Below, piece after piece: positions 9,988 to 18,027 of a stretch of DNA of 64,000 nt. Source of the DNA: CAYONP01 sp964405335 (lineage in GTDB: Bacteria; Armatimonadota; UBA10988); NCBI GenBank assembly GCA_964405335.1, contig CAYONP010000018.1:8544-72543 (forward strand). Direction: 5' to 3'. The notes beneath the pieces are model-generated. The model made no database searches, had not been told where the DNA came from, and was given only the letters and a program-made list of their open reading frames with translations. Every line of letters starts with the position of its first letter. Positions within the stretch are counted from its first letter, which is position 1. A program made the position numbers and the translations under genes.

Positions 9988-12900
9988 ATGATCACCCGCT
10001 GCATCGTGTTCGCCGCCCTACTCCTCACGCTCAGCCCCGCCCCCGCCCAGGACCTCCGCGCCGGGTTCGTCACCCCGCCGGTCGAGGCCCGGCCGTGGGT
10101 CTACTGGTTCTGGCTCAACGGCAATCTCAGCCGCGAGGGCATCACCGCCGACCTCGAAGCGATGGCCCGCGTCGGCGTCGGCGGCGTGCTGATCATGGAG
10201 GTCGACCAGGGCGCGCCCGACGGCCGGTTCCCCTTCGCCAGCCCCGCCTGGCGCGAGCTGTTCACCTTCATGACCGGCGAGGCGGCGCGGCTCGGGCTCC
10301 AGGTCAACATGAACAACGACGCCGGCTGGTGCGGCAGCGGCGGGCCCTGGATGACCCCCGAACTGGCCATGCAGAAGCTCACCTGGAGCGAGACGACGGT
10401 CGCCGGCGGACAGGTCGACGTCACGCTGCCCCTGCCGCCGACCGTCGGCGACTACTACCGCGACGTCGCCGTGCTGGCCTTCCCCAAGCCCGCCGACGAG
10501 GCCTGGCGCATCGCCGGTTTCGAGGGCAAAGCCGCTTTCGGCACGGCCCACGTGCCGCCACGGAGCGACTACGGCACGGCGCCGGAGGGCGCGGTGATCG
10601 ACGCCGACTCCACTGTCGACCTGACCGAGCGCATGGCCCCCGACGGCCGCCTGACCTGGGATGCACCGGCGGGCGAGTGGCTGGTCATGCGCTTTGGCCA
10701 CACGCTGACCGGCGCGGTCAACGCGCCGTCGCCGGCGGCCGGGCGCGGGCTCGAGTCCGACAAGCTCAGCCGCGCGGCGACCGAGGCCCACTTCAGCGGC
10801 CTGATCGACAAGCTGTGCGACGACGTCGGCGAGCTGGCCGGGCCGACGCTGGTCTCGACCCACATCGATAGCTGGGAGACGGGGAGCCAGAACTGGACCC
10901 CGCGGATGCGCGAGCAGTTCACCCGCCTGCGCGGCTACGACCCGTTGCCCTGGCTGCCGGTGACCGCCGGCCGGCCGGTCGGCAGCTTGGCGCTCTCCGA
11001 GCGGTTCCTGTGGGACCTGCGGCTGACCGTCCACGACCTTATCATGTCCGAATACGTCGACGCGATGCGCGAGCTGGCGAACGCGCGTGGGCTGCGCCTG
11101 TCGATTGAAGCGTATGGCGAGCCGGCGATCGACCTCGAGTATGCCGGCCGGGCCGACGAGCCGATGTCGGAGTTCTGGACCCACGGCGCCTACGGTGGTT
11201 CGAGCACGTTGTCGGTCATGTCGAGCGCGGCGCACGTCTACGGCAAGCCGATCCACGGTGCCGAAGCGTTCACCGCCAGCGACGCCGAACGCTGGCAGGA
11301 ACACCCCGGCTCGCTCAAGCTGATGGGCGACTGGGCGTTCTGCGAGGGCGTCAACCGTTTCGTCTTCCACCGCTACGCGATGCAGCCCTGGCTGAACCGT
11401 CCGCCGGGCATGTCGATGGGCCCGTGGGGCCAGCATTATGAGCGGACCAACACCTGGTGGGAGCAGACCGGGCCGTGGCACGAGTACCTCACGCGCTGCC
11501 AGTGGCTGCTGCGCCAGGGCAAGTTCGTCGCCGACCTGCTCTACCTCGCGCCCGAGGGTTCGCCGGCGCATTTCGTGCCGAACATTGACCGGCCCAGCCC
11601 GCTCGACCGCCCCGGCTACAACTTCGACGCCTGCCCCGCCGAGGTGGTCCACCGGCGGCTCAGCGTCGCCGACGGCCGACTGGTGCTGCCCGATGGCATG
11701 AGCTACCGCCTGCTGGTGCTCCCCGACGGCGGCGTGATGACGCCCGAGCTGCTCCGCCGCGTGCGCGAGCTGATCGAAGCCGGCGCCACCGTCGTCGGCC
11801 GGCCGCCGGTCGCCTCGCCGAGCCTGTCTGGCTATCCGGAGTGCGACGCCGAAATCGACCGCCTGGCCGCCGAGATGTGGGCCGGCGAGGGTGAGCGTCG
11901 CCTCGGCCGCGGGCGGCTGATCTGGAACCGCTCGCCCGAGCGGGTGCTGGCCGACGAGGGCGTGCCGCCCGACTTCACGCCTGGTCGCGAAGAGGCGCTG
12001 CGCTACATCCACCGCCGCGACCAGGCGACCGACCTCTATTTCGTGGCTAACAAGCTCGATCAGCCGGTCGACACGGTGGCCGCCTTCCGCGCCGTCGGCC
12101 GGCCCGAGCTGTGGTGGCCCGAGACGGGCGTGATGACCCTGCCCGCCTTCTACCGAGTCGAGGGCGGCGTGACCCACCTGCCGCTCCGCCTCGAGGCGGC
12201 CGGTTCGGTGTTCGTCGTGTTCGACGGCGAGGCGCGGTTCGATCCGGTGGTCGAGCTCCGCCACGCCGGCCGCACCTGGAGCACCGCGGCGACGGCGCCT
12301 GAGCCGATCGTCATCACCCGTGCGACGTACGGACCCGAGGGCGACCCGGACCGGACCATCGACGTCACCGCGGTGGTGCAGCGGCTGGTCGACGCGGGCG
12401 CGCGCAGCCTCGCCGTGGCGCGGCTGGCGCAGCCGGTCGACCCGGCCTTCGGGGTGGTCAAGACGGTGCGCATCGAGTACCGCATCGGCGGCGCCGAGCG
12501 GGTGCTGCTCGGCACCGATCGCGAGACGGTCCAGTTCGGCAGCGCCCCGCTCGAGGTCGAGGTGCTGGGCGCCAGCTACGGCCCGCCAGGCGACGCGGCG
12601 CGCACCCTCGACGTGACCGATAAGGTCCGCGCCCTGGCCGAGGCGGGCCGGCGGACGTTCCCGGTGACCTTGATGGCGCAGCCGGTCGACCCGGCGGTCA
12701 ACGTGGTCAAGACGCTGACGGTGACCTATCGCTCCGACGGTCGCGAGTACACCGAGCAGCGCAGCGACGGCATGGCCTTCTGGTTCCGCATCGCCGGCGA
12801 GATCTCGCCGCTCCTCGGCCTGCGCCGCACGCCGCAGGGCCTGGTCGTCGAGGTCGATCAGGCCGGCGAGTTCGAGCTGCGCACCGCGGCGGGCGAATCG

Positions 12901-13500
12901 GCCCGGATCAACGTGGCTGAGCTGCCCGAGCCGGCGACTCTGCCCGGCCCGTGGCGGGTCGCCTTCACCCCGGGCTGGGGCGCGCCCGAGGCGATCACGC
13001 TCGACCAGCCGCGCTCGCTGAGCCTGCACGACGAGCCGGGCGTGCGGTACTACTCGGGCACGGCGACCTACACGACCAGCTTCCGCGCGCCGGCCGCGAT
13101 GCTGCTGCCCGGCCGGCGGGTGAGCCTCGACCTCGGCCGCGTGGCGGTCAATGCCCAGGTGCTGCTCAACGGTCGCGACCTCGGCCTGCTCTGGCATGAG
13201 CCCTACCGGCTCGACGTGACCGAGGCGCTGCGGGTCGGCGAGAACCAGCTCGAGCTGCGGGTGACCAACCTCTGGATTAACCGCATGATTGGCGATGAGC
13301 AGCTCCCCGAGGACAGCCGCCGGCACGGCAACGGCACGCTGATCGAGTGGCCGGACTGGCTCGAGACCGGCGCGCCGAGCCCGACCGGGCGGCTGACCTT
13401 CACCAGTTGGCGGCTGTGGGGCAAGGACTCGCCGCTGGTCGAGTCGGGCCTGCTCGGGCCGGTGACGCTGAACGCCACGGCGCAGGTGGTGTTGCCGTAG
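9988..13500 (+). CDS. Secreted GH106-like alpha-L-rhamnosidase with tandem DUF3395-like modules
   Basis: Very large exported glycoside hydrolase, 1170 aa. A signal peptide spans residues 1 to about 21 (IVFAALLLTLSPAPAQ). The catalytic part (~30-640) has the GH106 hallmarks VEARPWVYWFWLNGNLSREG, MNNDAGWCGSGGPWM and HGAEAFTASDAERWQEHPG. Residues ~770-840 and ~850-930 are two copies of a DUF3395-like beta domain (ITRATYGPEGD..., VLGASYGPPGD..., each ending DPA-x-x-VVKT-x-x-x-x-Y). A jelly-roll carbohydrate-binding-like domain (~1000-1140, VLLNGRDLGLLWHEPYRLDV) closes it. It probably releases L-rhamnose from plant or microbial polysaccharides for the RhaT-like importer. A GAGGGGAAA motif precedes the ATG. 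Confidence 0.85.
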   Translation: MITRCIVFAALLLTLSPAPAQDLRAGFVTPPVEARPWVYWFWLNGNLSREGITADLEAMARVGVGGVLIMEVDQGAPDGRFPFASPAWRELFTFMTGEAARLGLQVNMNNDAGWCGSGGPWMTPELAMQKLTWSETTVAGGQVDVTLPLPPTVGDYYRDVAVLAFPKPADEAWRIAGFEGKAAFGTAHVPPRSDYGTAPEGAVIDADSTVDLTERMAPDGRLTWDAPAGEWLVMRFGHTLTGAVNAPSPAAGRGLESDKLSRAATEAHFSGLIDKLCDDVGELAGPTLVSTHIDSWETGSQNWTPRMREQFTRLRGYDPLPWLPVTAGRPVGSLALSERFLWDLRLTVHDLIMSEYVDAMRELANARGLRLSIEAYGEPAIDLEYAGRADEPMSEFWTHGAYGGSSTLSVMSSAAHVYGKPIHGAEAFTASDAERWQEHPGSLKLMGDWAFCEGVNRFVFHRYAMQPWLNRPPGMSMGPWGQHYERTNTWWEQTGPWHEYLTRCQWLLRQGKFVADLLYLAPEGSPAHFVPNIDRPSPLDRPGYNFDACPAEVVHRRLSVADGRLVLPDGMSYRLLVLPDGGVMTPELLRRVRELIEAGATVVGRPPVASPSLSGYPECDAEIDRLAAEMWAGEGERRLGRGRLIWNRSPERVLADEGVPPDFTPGREEALRYIHRRDQATDLYFVANKLDQPVDTVAAFRAVGRPELWWPETGVMTLPAFYRVEGGVTHLPLRLEAAGSVFVVFDGEARFDPVVELRHAGRTWSTAATAPEPIVITRATYGPEGDPDRTIDVTAVVQRLVDAGARSLAVARLAQPVDPAFGVVKTVRIEYRIGGAERVLLGTDRETVQFGSAPLEVEVLGASYGPPGDAARTLDVTDKVRALAEAGRRTFPVTLMAQPVDPAVNVVKTLTVTYRSDGREYTEQRSDGMAFWFRIAGEISPLLGLRRTPQGLVVEVDQAGEFELRTAAGESARINVAELPEPATLPGPWRVAFTPGWGAPEAITLDQPRSLSLHDEPGVRYYSGTATYTTSFRAPAAMLLPGRRVSLDLGRVAVNAQVLLNGRDLGLLWHEPYRLDVTEALRVGENQLELRVTNLWINRMIGDEQLPEDSRRHGNGTLIEWPDWLETGAPSPTGRLTFTSWRLWGKDSPLVESGLLGPVTLNATAQVVLP

Positions 13501-13714
13501 CCCGGGGACACACGACCTATTTTCCGCTCGGCCGCCAGGCGGTTCGCGTCCGCNNNNNNNNNNNNNNNNNNNNNNNNNNNNNNNNNNNNNNNNNNNNNNN
13601 NNNNNNNNNNNNNNNNNNNNNNNNNNNNNNNNNNNNNNNNNNNNNNNNNNNNNTCCGCAGACGCCGGCCCACCGAAGGGCATCGCCAAGAAATTGGTCGT
13701 GTGTCCCCGGATTC
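13501..13714. mobile_element. Assembly gap bounded by a 16-bp inverted repeat (likely unresolved insertion element)
   Basis: One hundred N at 13554-13653. The flanking sequence carries a perfect 16-bp inverted repeat: CCGGGGACACACGACC at 13502-13517 and its reverse complement GGTCGTGTGTCCCCGG at 13695-13710. The next few bases also match imperfectly. Between arm and gap the two sides differ. Ends of this GGGGAC type are typical of REP/RAYT (Y1-transposase-linked) elements, so the missing part may hold a small transposase or a palindromic repeat. It lies between two convergent genes. Confidence 0.5.
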
Positions 13715-14824
13715 CTAGACCGCCACCTCGCGGATCAGGCGCATCACGTCGATGCCGCGGTCGCAGGCCTCGTTGCACTTGCCGCAGCTGGTGCAGCCGG
13801 CTGGCGAGCAGCGTGGGGACAGGCGCTGGACCACCTCGTGCGCCAGCCGCAGGTCGCCGCGCTGGCGGTAGAGGTCGGCGCGGAGCAGCTCGGCCACGGC
13901 GACCGGTTCGGGGCAGGCGGCCTGGCAGGCGCCGCACATGCTGCACATGGTGCCCGAGCAGGCGGCCACCTCGCGGGCGAACTCCACATCAGCCGCGCCG
14001 CGCTGTTGCAGCACCGCCGCGATGGCCTGGTCGACATGCTGAATCGAGCCGATGCCGAGCAGCACCGTGGCGACGTTGCCGTTGCCCAGGATGGTGCGGA
14101 TGTTGGCCTGGAACCGCGCGGTCGACTTGTCGCCGGGGAACTGCGAGGTCTTCATCGCCAGGAAGCCCATCCGCTGCCGGCGCACGCACTCGGCCACCAC
14201 GGGGTTGAGCAGCTCTCGGTTGCCCACGTTGTAGGCCAGCAGGCAGGCGTCATAAAAGCCGGTGCGGATGGCGCACTGCAGGCTGGTCACATGCTCATGG
14301 TGGGTGGCAAACCCGGCAAACCGGATCTTGCCCTGCTGTTTCAGCCGCTCGAACGCCGGCTGCCACTGCCGCGCGTTCTGCTCGGGCAGGTTGCCGCAGG
14401 CCTCGGGGATGAGCAGATCGACGTGGTCGGTGTTGAGCACCCGCAGGTCGTTGTCGATGTTGCCCGGCGGGGTTTTGAGCAGCAGCACCACCTTGTCGCG
14501 GCGGGTCTTCATCACCTCGCCGACGATTCGCATCGACTGGCCGTTGTTGTAACCGGGGCAGGTGTGAATCAGGTTCATGCCCTGGTCGATTGCGTGCTCG
14601 AGCACCCGCCGACTGGCCGCGCTGCCGAGCTGCAGGCCGCCCAGGCTGACCGTCGAGACGCGCAGGCCGGTGCGGCCGAGGACGCGCGTCGGCAGCCGCG
14701 TGCCGGGTGAGGCGGTGGCTTCGGTCCAGTCGCCGAAGAGGAGTGCCCCGCCGGCGGCGACAGCGGCACCGGTCTGGATGAAGCCGCGGCGGTCGAGGCC
14801 GGGCTGCGTGGTCGGTTCGGTCAT
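13715..14824 (-). CDS. Tat-exported aldo/keto reductase with C-terminal 2x[4Fe-4S] ferredoxin domain
   Basis: 369 aa from ATG 14824, preceded by GGAGGG. The N-terminus holds a twin-arginine signal (LDRRGFIQTGAAVAAGGALL). The body is an aldo/keto reductase barrel (LGRTGLRVSTVSLGGLQLG). The C-terminus has two four-cysteine groups, CSMCGACQAACP and CTSCGKCNEACD, for two [4Fe-4S] clusters. In the catalytic tetrad Tyr (PGYNNG), Lys (LLLKTP) and His (ATHHEHV) are present, but the usual Asp of D-T-A reads His (LIHTCPGY). The activity may therefore be altered or use the clusters. Family function is unknown; export suggests a redox enzyme of the periplasm. Confidence 0.85.
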   Translation of the reverse strand: MTEPTTQPGLDRRGFIQTGAAVAAGGALLFGDWTEATASPGTRLPTRVLGRTGLRVSTVSLGGLQLGSAASRRVLEHAIDQGMNLIHTCPGYNNGQSMRIVGEVMKTRRDKVVLLLKTPPGNIDNDLRVLNTDHVDLLIPEACGNLPEQNARQWQPAFERLKQQGKIRFAGFATHHEHVTSLQCAIRTGFYDACLLAYNVGNRELLNPVVAECVRRQRMGFLAMKTSQFPGDKSTARFQANIRTILGNGNVATVLLGIGSIQHVDQAIAAVLQQRGAADVEFAREVAACSGTMCSMCGACQAACPEPVAVAELLRADLYRQRGDLRLAHEVVQRLSPRCSPAGCTSCGKCNEACDRGIDVMRLIREVAV

Positions 14825-14916
14825 GGCGAAACCCTCCGTGCCCGCGGGCACTTCGCTGCTCGCCAACCCCCCGGCCGAGTGACACGTCCTGTTCAGACGC
14901 CGGTACTGAATCATAA

Positions 14917-14945
14917 GTGCCACGGCCCGGTGAGGAAGGTAGAAT
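14917..14945 (+). promoter_or_regulatory. Possible promoter of the 14963 gene
   Basis: GTGCCA at 14917-14922 and TAGAAT at 14940-14945 with a 17-nt spacer, in the divergent interval between the aldo/keto reductase and the TIM-barrel gene. The -35 has a GTGCC rather than TTGCC core. If used, the start of transcription falls only a few bases before the GGGGGAG ribosome site, giving a very short leader. Confidence 0.35.
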
Positions 14946-14962
14946 GTCTGGGGGAGCTATCG

Positions 14963-15760
14963 ATGCCACTCTCGACCGTCTCGTTCGCGGGGATGTCCGT
15001 CAGCCGGCTGATCGTCGGCGGAAACCCGTTCAGCGGCCACGCCCACAAGGGCGCCGAGCTACGCGACGAGATGCTCGACTACTACACCACCGCCCGCATC
15101 ATCGAGACTCTGCGCACCGCCGAAGCGCACGGCATCACCACCTTCATCGGCCGCGCCGACGCGCATATCCAGCGGGTGCTACGCGAGTACTGGAACGAGG
15201 GCGGCAAGCTCGACTGGATCGCCCAGACCGCACCCGAGATGGCCAGCCTGGAGCGCAACATCCACGCCGCGGTCGAGTCCGGCGCCAAGGCGGTCTACCT
15301 GCACGGCGGGTGGGTCGATCAGCACTGGTCGCAGGGCAACCATGCCGCCGTCGAGGCGGGTCTCGCGCGGATTCGCAGCCTCGGCGTGCCGGGCGGCATC
15401 GCCGCGCACTACCCGAAGATCCACCGCGAGGCCGCGGCCGCGCTGCCGACCGACTTCCACCTGGTCTGCTGCTTCCAGTGCGGCAGCATTCACCAGGGCC
15501 AGGGCGAGCGGTTCGACCTGGCCGACATGGCCGAGGCGCTGGCCTGCATCGCGCGGCTCGACAAGCCGTGCATCGCCTACAAGGTGCTTGGCGCCGGGCG
15601 CTACCGACCGGCGGAGCAACTCCCCCGGGTCATGGCCGCGCTCAAGCCCAGCGACGCGGTGCTGATGGGCTTCTGGACCAAGCACCATCCCACGCAGATC
15701 GAGGAGACGGTCGCCCTGTTCGAGCAGATCGAGCAGGCCGAGGTGGTGACCACGAGCTGA
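14963..15760 (+). CDS. TIM-barrel-like protein of unknown function (aldo/keto reductase-like N-terminus)
   Basis: 265-aa cytosolic protein. The chosen ATG has an excellent ribosome site, GGGGGAG at 14950-14956. The opening PLSTVSFAGMSVSRLIVGGNPFSG recalls the first strand and turn of aldo/keto reductases. Alternating strand-helix segments such as AVYLHGGWVDQHW and FHLVCCFQCGSIHQGQG suggest a (beta/alpha)8 barrel. The classical reductase tetrad is not recognisable. Its stop is 9 nt before the ceramidase-like gene, so the two form an operon. A sugar- or amide-related function is possible but not supported by motif evidence. Confidence 0.6.
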   Translation: MPLSTVSFAGMSVSRLIVGGNPFSGHAHKGAELRDEMLDYYTTARIIETLRTAEAHGITTFIGRADAHIQRVLREYWNEGGKLDWIAQTAPEMASLERNIHAAVESGAKAVYLHGGWVDQHWSQGNHAAVEAGLARIRSLGVPGGIAAHYPKIHREAAAALPTDFHLVCCFQCGSIHQGQGERFDLADMAEALACIARLDKPCIAYKVLGAGRYRPAEQLPRVMAALKPSDAVLMGFWTKHHPTQIEETVALFEQIEQAEVVTTS

Positions 15761-15769
15761 GAGGTGGCC

Positions 15770-16930
15770 ATGCACGCCGGCGCCGCGCGTGTCTGCATCA
15801 CTCCGCCGCTGCCGGTGCAACTGGCCGGCTATGGCGTCGTCCGTTACGGCGTCGAGGTGTTCGACGACCTCTACGCCCGCGCGCTGGTCTGCGAGGCCGA
15901 CGGCCGGCGCGCGGCGCTGGTCTCGTGCGACCTGCTCTGGCTCGAACGGCGCAACGTCGCCCGCCTGCGCGAGCTGATCGAGCCATTCGGCATCGCGCCC
16001 GACGACTGCCAGGTCGTCTGCACCCACACCCACTCGGGCCCCGATACCATCGACTGGTACGACCATGCACCGGTCGACCCGGCCTGGCTCGAGACGCTGC
16101 TGCACCAGATCGCCGGCGCGGTCGGGCAGGCCGCGCGGCGGCTCAAGCCGGTCACCGCCGAGCGGCTGGTTGGCGAGGTCGGAATCGGCCTCAACCGCCG
16201 CGCCCGCGTCGACGACCAAGTCCGGCTCAGCCCGAACCCCGCCGGGCCGGTCGACCACACGCTGACCGTGCTCCGCCTCACCGGTGAGGCGGGGCTGGCG
16301 GCCAGTGTCGTCTGCCAGCAGACGCATCCGGTGGTGCTTGGGGGCGCGAGCCTCGGCGTCTCGGCCGATTGGCCCGGCGAGACCTGCCGGCTGGTCGAAT
16401 CGAACCTGGGCGGCGTCTGCCTGTACGTCAACGGCGCCGCCGGCGACATCAACCCGGCGGTCGGCTGCGGCCGGAGTTATGCCGATGCGCTCCGGACTGG
16501 TCGCCAGGCCGGCGGCGCGGCGATCGAGCTGCTCTGCCGCCAGGCCGGCGAGGCAGGCGACGGCGTGGCCGGTGCGCGGCAGGACCTGACCGTGCCGGAC
16601 AAGCCGCATCCCTATCTGCACACGCCGCTCGGGCGCCGGTTGGCGGCCGACGGCGGATTGCGCATCGAGGTCCAGGCGCTGCGGCTGGGGCCGCTCAGCT
16701 TCCTCAGCGCGCCGGGCGAGTGCCTGACCGAGACCGGCGCGGCCATCCTGGCCGGCACGCGGCTCGAGGCGGCGGTCATCGCCGGCTTCGGCAACGACTA
16801 CATCGGCTACCTGCCGCTCCAGCACGTCTGGGACCAGGGTGGCTATGAGCCGAGTGCCACGATGACCACCGTCGAGGGGGTCAACGCCTACGTCGCCGCC
16901 TCGATCGCCGTCGGCGACGCGCTGGCGTAG
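15770..16930 (+). CDS. Neutral/alkaline ceramidase-like hydrolase (N-terminal-domain type)
   Basis: 386 aa from ATG 15770 with GAGAGGTGG upstream. Features of the neutral/alkaline non-lysosomal ceramidase N-terminal family: AGAARVCITPPLPVQLAGYG at the start, CTHTHSGPDTIDWYDH (likely zinc-binding His), VVCQQTHPVVLG and VNGAAGDINP (the conserved G-D-x-N-P loop with the serine-like nucleophile region). It lacks a signal peptide and the C-terminal immunoglobulin-like domain of true ceramidases. Many bacterial relatives act on other amides or sugars, so the substrate is uncertain. Confidence 0.75.
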   Translation: MHAGAARVCITPPLPVQLAGYGVVRYGVEVFDDLYARALVCEADGRRAALVSCDLLWLERRNVARLRELIEPFGIAPDDCQVVCTHTHSGPDTIDWYDHAPVDPAWLETLLHQIAGAVGQAARRLKPVTAERLVGEVGIGLNRRARVDDQVRLSPNPAGPVDHTLTVLRLTGEAGLAASVVCQQTHPVVLGGASLGVSADWPGETCRLVESNLGGVCLYVNGAAGDINPAVGCGRSYADALRTGRQAGGAAIELLCRQAGEAGDGVAGARQDLTVPDKPHPYLHTPLGRRLAADGGLRIEVQALRLGPLSFLSAPGECLTETGAAILAGTRLEAAVIAGFGNDYIGYLPLQHVWDQGGYEPSATMTTVEGVNAYVAASIAVGDALA

Positions 16931-16961
16931 GAGATCGCCTCGGCGCGGCCAACCGCGGCCC

Positions 16962-17099
16962 ATGCGCTACCGCCTGCCCGACGACGACTCCGAATGCGGC
17001 CGGGCGCGGCGCCGCCCGCTGCCGCTGAACGCGCAGGTGACAATGCAGATGGGGATGGTCCGAGGCATGGCGCAGATGATTTGCGAGCCGGCCTGGTGA
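16962..17099 (+). CDS. Small ORF (45 aa) overlapping the start of the TPR gene
   Basis: ATG 16962 to TGA 17097-17099 encodes 45 residues beginning MRYRLPDDDSECGRARRR and ending in a Met-rich tail (MQMGMVRGMAQMICEPAW). Third codon positions are strongly G/C, as in real genes here. The stop overlaps the GTG of the next gene as GTGA (17096-17099), the same coupling used by many neighbours. No strong ribosome site is seen directly before the ATG. It could be a leader peptide or small partner of the TPR protein. No known family recognised. Confidence 0.45.
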   Translation: MRYRLPDDDSECGRARRRPLPLNAQVTMQMGMVRGMAQMICEPAW

Positions 17100-17869
17100 G
17101 CGCCGCCGAGCTGCCCGAGCCGCCTCTGCGACGGCCCTGGCTGGGCTACTTCGGCCGGCGCGACCGGGTCGGCTATGAAGCGACCTGCGAGCGATGCGGG
17201 CGGCCCGCGCCGCTCGCCTCGTTCACCGCCCGCGAGTGGGTCTGCCTCGGCCGCCTACCGCTCTGGCCGCTGGCCCGCTGGCGGTTGCTCGACGTCTGCG
17301 CCGGCTGCGGCTACCAGCGTCGTCTGCCGCTCGGCGACTACCTGGCCTGGTGCGACGAGCAGGCCGCGCCCGAGCGCGAGGCGCTGCACGCCCGGCCGGA
17401 GGATCCCGAGGCGCGGCTGGCACTGCTGCTCAAGCTCCACAGCCTCGGCCGATTCGATGCCGCCGCGGCCCTGGTCGCACCACTGCTGGCCACGGGGCTC
17501 GAGTCGGCCGATCTAGCCCATACCGCCGGCCAGGTGCTCGCCGCCGCCGGCCGGCCGGAAGCCGCGCTGGCCGCCCGCCGCGCATCGGTCATCGCCGCGC
17601 CCGAGCGAGCCGACTGCCAGCTCGCGCTCGGCCGTGCCCTGGCCGGCACCCGGCAGTTGGCCCTGGCCGCCCACCACCTCGAGGCGGCCACGCGGTTGGC
17701 GCCCGACGACGCCGTCGCCTGGCGCCGCCTGGCGCGAGTGCAGTTCCGCCGGCACGAGTGGTCGGCGGCGCTGGCGGCCTGGGACCGCGCGGCGGGCCTC
17801 GATGCCAACCTACGCCGGACCTCGGCCTACCGCTGGCAAACCCGCTTGGCGCGCTGGCTGGCGAGGTAG
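17096..17869 (+). CDS. Zinc-ribbon/TPR-like protein of unknown function
   Basis: 257 aa from GTG 17096; an in-frame ATG at 16994 would overlap the small ORF. The N-terminal part has two cysteine pairs (CERCG and CAGCG, ~50 residues apart) that can hold one zinc. The C-terminal half is alpha-helical with TPR-like pairs rich in Ala and Leu (LALLLKLHSLGRFDAAAALV, AVAWRRLARVQFRRHEWSAA). Likely an adaptor or scaffold protein; partner unknown. Its TAG stop (17867-17869) is part of the head of the following GTAGGG hairpin. Confidence 0.65.
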   Translation: MSAAELPEPPLRRPWLGYFGRRDRVGYEATCERCGRPAPLASFTAREWVCLGRLPLWPLARWRLLDVCAGCGYQRRLPLGDYLAWCDEQAAPEREALHARPEDPEARLALLLKLHSLGRFDAAAALVAPLLATGLESADLAHTAGQVLAAAGRPEAALAARRASVIAAPERADCQLALGRALAGTRQLALAAHHLEAATRLAPDDAVAWRRLARVQFRRHEWSAALAAWDRAAGLDANLRRTSAYRWQTRLARWLAR

Positions 17870-17970
17870 GGCGCGCCGTGCGCGCCGTCGACGTGCTCGT
17901 CGACCACGGCGCGCGGGCGTCCTCGCCCGCCCGGGGCCGCTCCAACGGGGCGCGGGCGTCCTCGCCCGCC
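17866..17970 (+). repeat. Hairpin repeat cluster between convergent genes
   Basis: Begins with GTAGGG at 17866 plus a GGCGCG-CCGTG-CGCGCC stem. Two identical stem-loops follow, GCGGGCG-TCCT-CGCCCGC at 17913-17930 and 17952-17969, 39 bp apart. The cluster separates the TPR gene (+) from the clostripain gene (-) and could terminate transcription from both sides. Confidence 0.7.
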
Positions 17971-18027
17971 CGTCATGGTCGTCAACGTGCGGCCGGGGAC
18001 GGCCGCGCTCCATAGCCGGCCTCCGCC

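Noticed and set aside
10018..13326. 1102-codon open frame on the minus strand inside the GH106-like gene
   Set aside because: Mirror of the codon bias: with G/C in third positions the opposite strand rarely has stops. The translated product has no family-like motifs, while the plus strand has signal peptide and motifs.
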